Positions 59,333-60,629 of a stretch of 60,629 bases of DNA are shown here, in pieces (within the stretch, counting starts at the first letter, position 1; each line of letters starts with the position of its first letter). The stretch is from assembly GCA_910588865.1 (NCBI GenBank), contig CAJUSJ010000016.1, positions 1 to 60,629 of the forward strand, given 5' to 3'. The notes beneath the pieces were generated by a model that worked only from the letters and a program-made list of their open reading frames with translations, searched no databases and was not told the DNA's origin. Made by a program: the position numbers and the translations under genes. Source of the DNA: an uncultured Lachnospiraceae bacterium (GTDB lineage Bacteria; Bacillota; Clostridia; Lachnospirales; Lachnospiraceae).

Positions 59333-60484
59333 TTGAGAAAAAAGCTGGAGTTGTATATCCACATCCCATTCTGCGCCAAAAAGTGCGGTTACTGCGATTT
59401 TTTGTCAGGCCCGGCGGCAGTCAGCGTACAGCAGAGGTATGTGGAGCAGTTAATTGAAGAGATTGCCTGTCAGAGTGCCCACTATCCAGGATACCAGGTT
59501 CCGTCGGTATATCTGGGAGGCGGCACTCCTTCTCTCTTAGGGGCAAAGGATATCTGCCAGATCATGGAGCAGGTAAAGAGTGTTTTTGAGCTTTCCGACA
59601 CACCGGAGGTGACCATAGAAGCCAACCCGGGAACCGTGACCATGGAAAAGCTGAAGGCCTGGAGGGAGGCGGGGATCAACCGGGTCAGTATTGGACTCCA
59701 GTCCGCTGACGACAAGGAGCTGAAAAATCTGGGAAGGATCCACACTTATGACGAATTTTTAAAAACCTATCAGAGAGTGAGGCAGGCGGGATTTGACAAT
59801 GTGAACATCGATTTAATGTCAGCTCTTCCCGGCCAGACCCTGGCTTCCTGGAGATCCACTCTGAAAAAGGTGGCCAGGCTGAAACCAGAGCACATTTCCG
59901 CCTACAGTCTTACCATAGAGGAGGGAACCCCTTTTTATCAGCAATACCACGGACATCCAGAGCTTTTGCCTGGTGAGGATGAGGAGAGGGAGATGTACTA
60001 TGCCACAAAGCAAATCCTCCAGGATATGGGGTTTCGGAGGTATGAGATCTCCAACTACGCGAAGGCCGGGCGTGAGTGCCGTCACAACATCGGGTACTGG
60101 ACCGGCACAGAGTATCTGGGACTGGGGCTGGGATCCTCTTCCTATATCCAGGGGTTCCGCTTTCACAACGAGGAAGATCTGGGGCGGTACTGCAGGATCC
60201 GGATGAAGGGTGAAGATGCGGACGACAGGCTCCATCAGGATATTATCCACCTGACAGATAAGGAGAAGATGGAGGAATTTATGTTCCTGGGGCTGCGGAT
60301 GATGGATGGGGTGTCAGGCAGCGAATTTTTAAAACGGTTTGGTGTCAATATGTGGAACGTCTATGGGGATGTGCTGGGAAAGCTTGTGGAAAACCATCTG
60401 ATCCAGGCGGACAATCCTTACATCAGGCTCACGGATTTTGGAGTTGATATCAGCAACTATGTGCTCAGTGAATTTCTGCTGTGA
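59333..60484 (+). CDS. hemW: Radical-SAM heme chaperone HemW
   Basis: A 383-residue radical-SAM protein with CAKKCGYCDF (Cys14, Cys18, Cys21) binding the 4Fe-4S cluster, SVYLGGGTPSLL, a EANPGTVT segment and the HemW C-terminal domain (LGLGSSSYIQGFRFHN). It is a paralogue of coproporphyrinogen oxidase HemN that carries heme. TTG start at 59333 after GAGGGAT. Conserved lepA-hemW pair. Confidence 0.94.
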   Translation: MRKKLELYIHIPFCAKKCGYCDFLSGPAAVSVQQRYVEQLIEEIACQSAHYPGYQVPSVYLGGGTPSLLGAKDICQIMEQVKSVFELSDTPEVTIEANPGTVTMEKLKAWREAGINRVSIGLQSADDKELKNLGRIHTYDEFLKTYQRVRQAGFDNVNIDLMSALPGQTLASWRSTLKKVARLKPEHISAYSLTIEEGTPFYQQYHGHPELLPGEDEEREMYYATKQILQDMGFRRYEISNYAKAGRECRHNIGYWTGTEYLGLGLGSSSYIQGFRFHNEEDLGRYCRIRMKGEDADDRLHQDIIHLTDKEKMEEFMFLGLRMMDGVSGSEFLKRFGVNMWNVYGDVLGKLVENHLIQADNPYIRLTDFGVDISNYVLSEFLL

Positions 60485-60510
60485 CATTGAGCGTCTGATG
60501 TAAACACAGA

Positions 60511-60568
60511 GAAGGATCCCCCGGCGGACATTGGTTTTCCATGTCCGCCGGAGGGATCCTTCGCTTTT
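60511..60568 (+). terminator. Terminator after hemW
   Basis: Long stem AAGGATCCC.CCGGCGGACAT paired with ATGTCCGCCGG.GGGATCCTT, loop TTGGTTTTCC, then CGCTTTTT. The last 60 bases of the window (60569-60629) show no gene. Confidence 0.9.
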
Positions 60569-60629
60569 TAGGAACTCCCTTTTCGGAAAAGTGTTCCCAC
60601 TGCTTATTAGCTTGAACTAATCTGTATAT

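Noticed and set aside
1..60629. CRISPR arrays, insertion sequences, prophage genes, rRNA
   Set aside because: No regularly spaced repeats, DDE transposase, phage structural gene or rRNA segment was seen on either strand.

Overview
The window looks like a chromosomal segment of an endospore-forming Clostridia, most likely a gut Lachnospiraceae (Clostridium cluster XIVa type). Supporting signs are the gpr-spoIIP-lepA-hemW block next to holA/rpsT, a glgC/glgD pair, a T-box leader, strong purine-rich ribosome binding sites, a BspA-type leucine-rich-repeat protein with cell-wall-binding repeats, and lipoproteins with flavin-binding motifs. No phage block, CRISPR array or insertion sequence is visible.

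Layout. 1-6200: end of a tRNA-Gly, a MerR regulator divergent from an exported flavin reductase, a divergent prenyltransferase homologue, an isoleucine-type T-box leader in front of a BASS-family transporter, and a PHP phosphatase. 6200-12300: an accessory stretch with a decayed reading frame, a two-gene surface-glycosylation operon (GT2 glycosyltransferase and polytopic membrane protein), a 272-bp invertible promoter cassette, the adjacent tyrosine recombinase, and an AAA-ATPase/nuclease-like protein. 12400-17800: Pho-box-preceded Na/Pi symporter and the glycolytic run gap-pgk-tpiA. 17879-22609: the large BspA/cell-wall-binding protein. 22696-25040: glgC-glgD. 25200-36800: an apparent catabolic locus with two FadR-type GntR regulators, a YtcJ-like amidohydrolase, a five-gene Liv-type ABC importer, an IlvD/Edd dehydratase and an alpha/beta hydrolase. 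36800-48960: zinc-ribbon protein, truncated Rpn-type nuclease, gpmI, ABC exporter, DegV, sensor kinase plus GerMN lipoprotein, comEC, two small proteins. 49000-53100: MATE pump with its own MerR regulator and a textbook MerR promoter, a duplicated FMN-motif lipoprotein, a small HExxH membrane protein. 53100-60500: alkyltransferase-like protein, holA, rpsT, gpr, spoIIP, lepA, hemW.

The most interesting element is at 9316-9587. Two 28-bp sites, each made of 11-bp arms around the same asymmetric 6-bp core but in opposite orientation, enclose a sigma-A promoter and a bidirectional terminator. A tyrosine recombinase ends 3 bp beyond one site, and a glycosyltransferase operon with no other visible promoter starts just outside the other. 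In the orientation given here the promoter points away from the operon, so the sequence appears to show the OFF state of a phase-variable glycosylation switch.

Other points are an interspersed two-hairpin repeat family in four intergenic regions (one copy supplies a stop codon), an isoleucine-type T-box controlling a transporter of unassigned substrate, and the GntR-flanked catabolic locus with two matching putative operators. Assignments come from reading motifs and translations; no database search was run.
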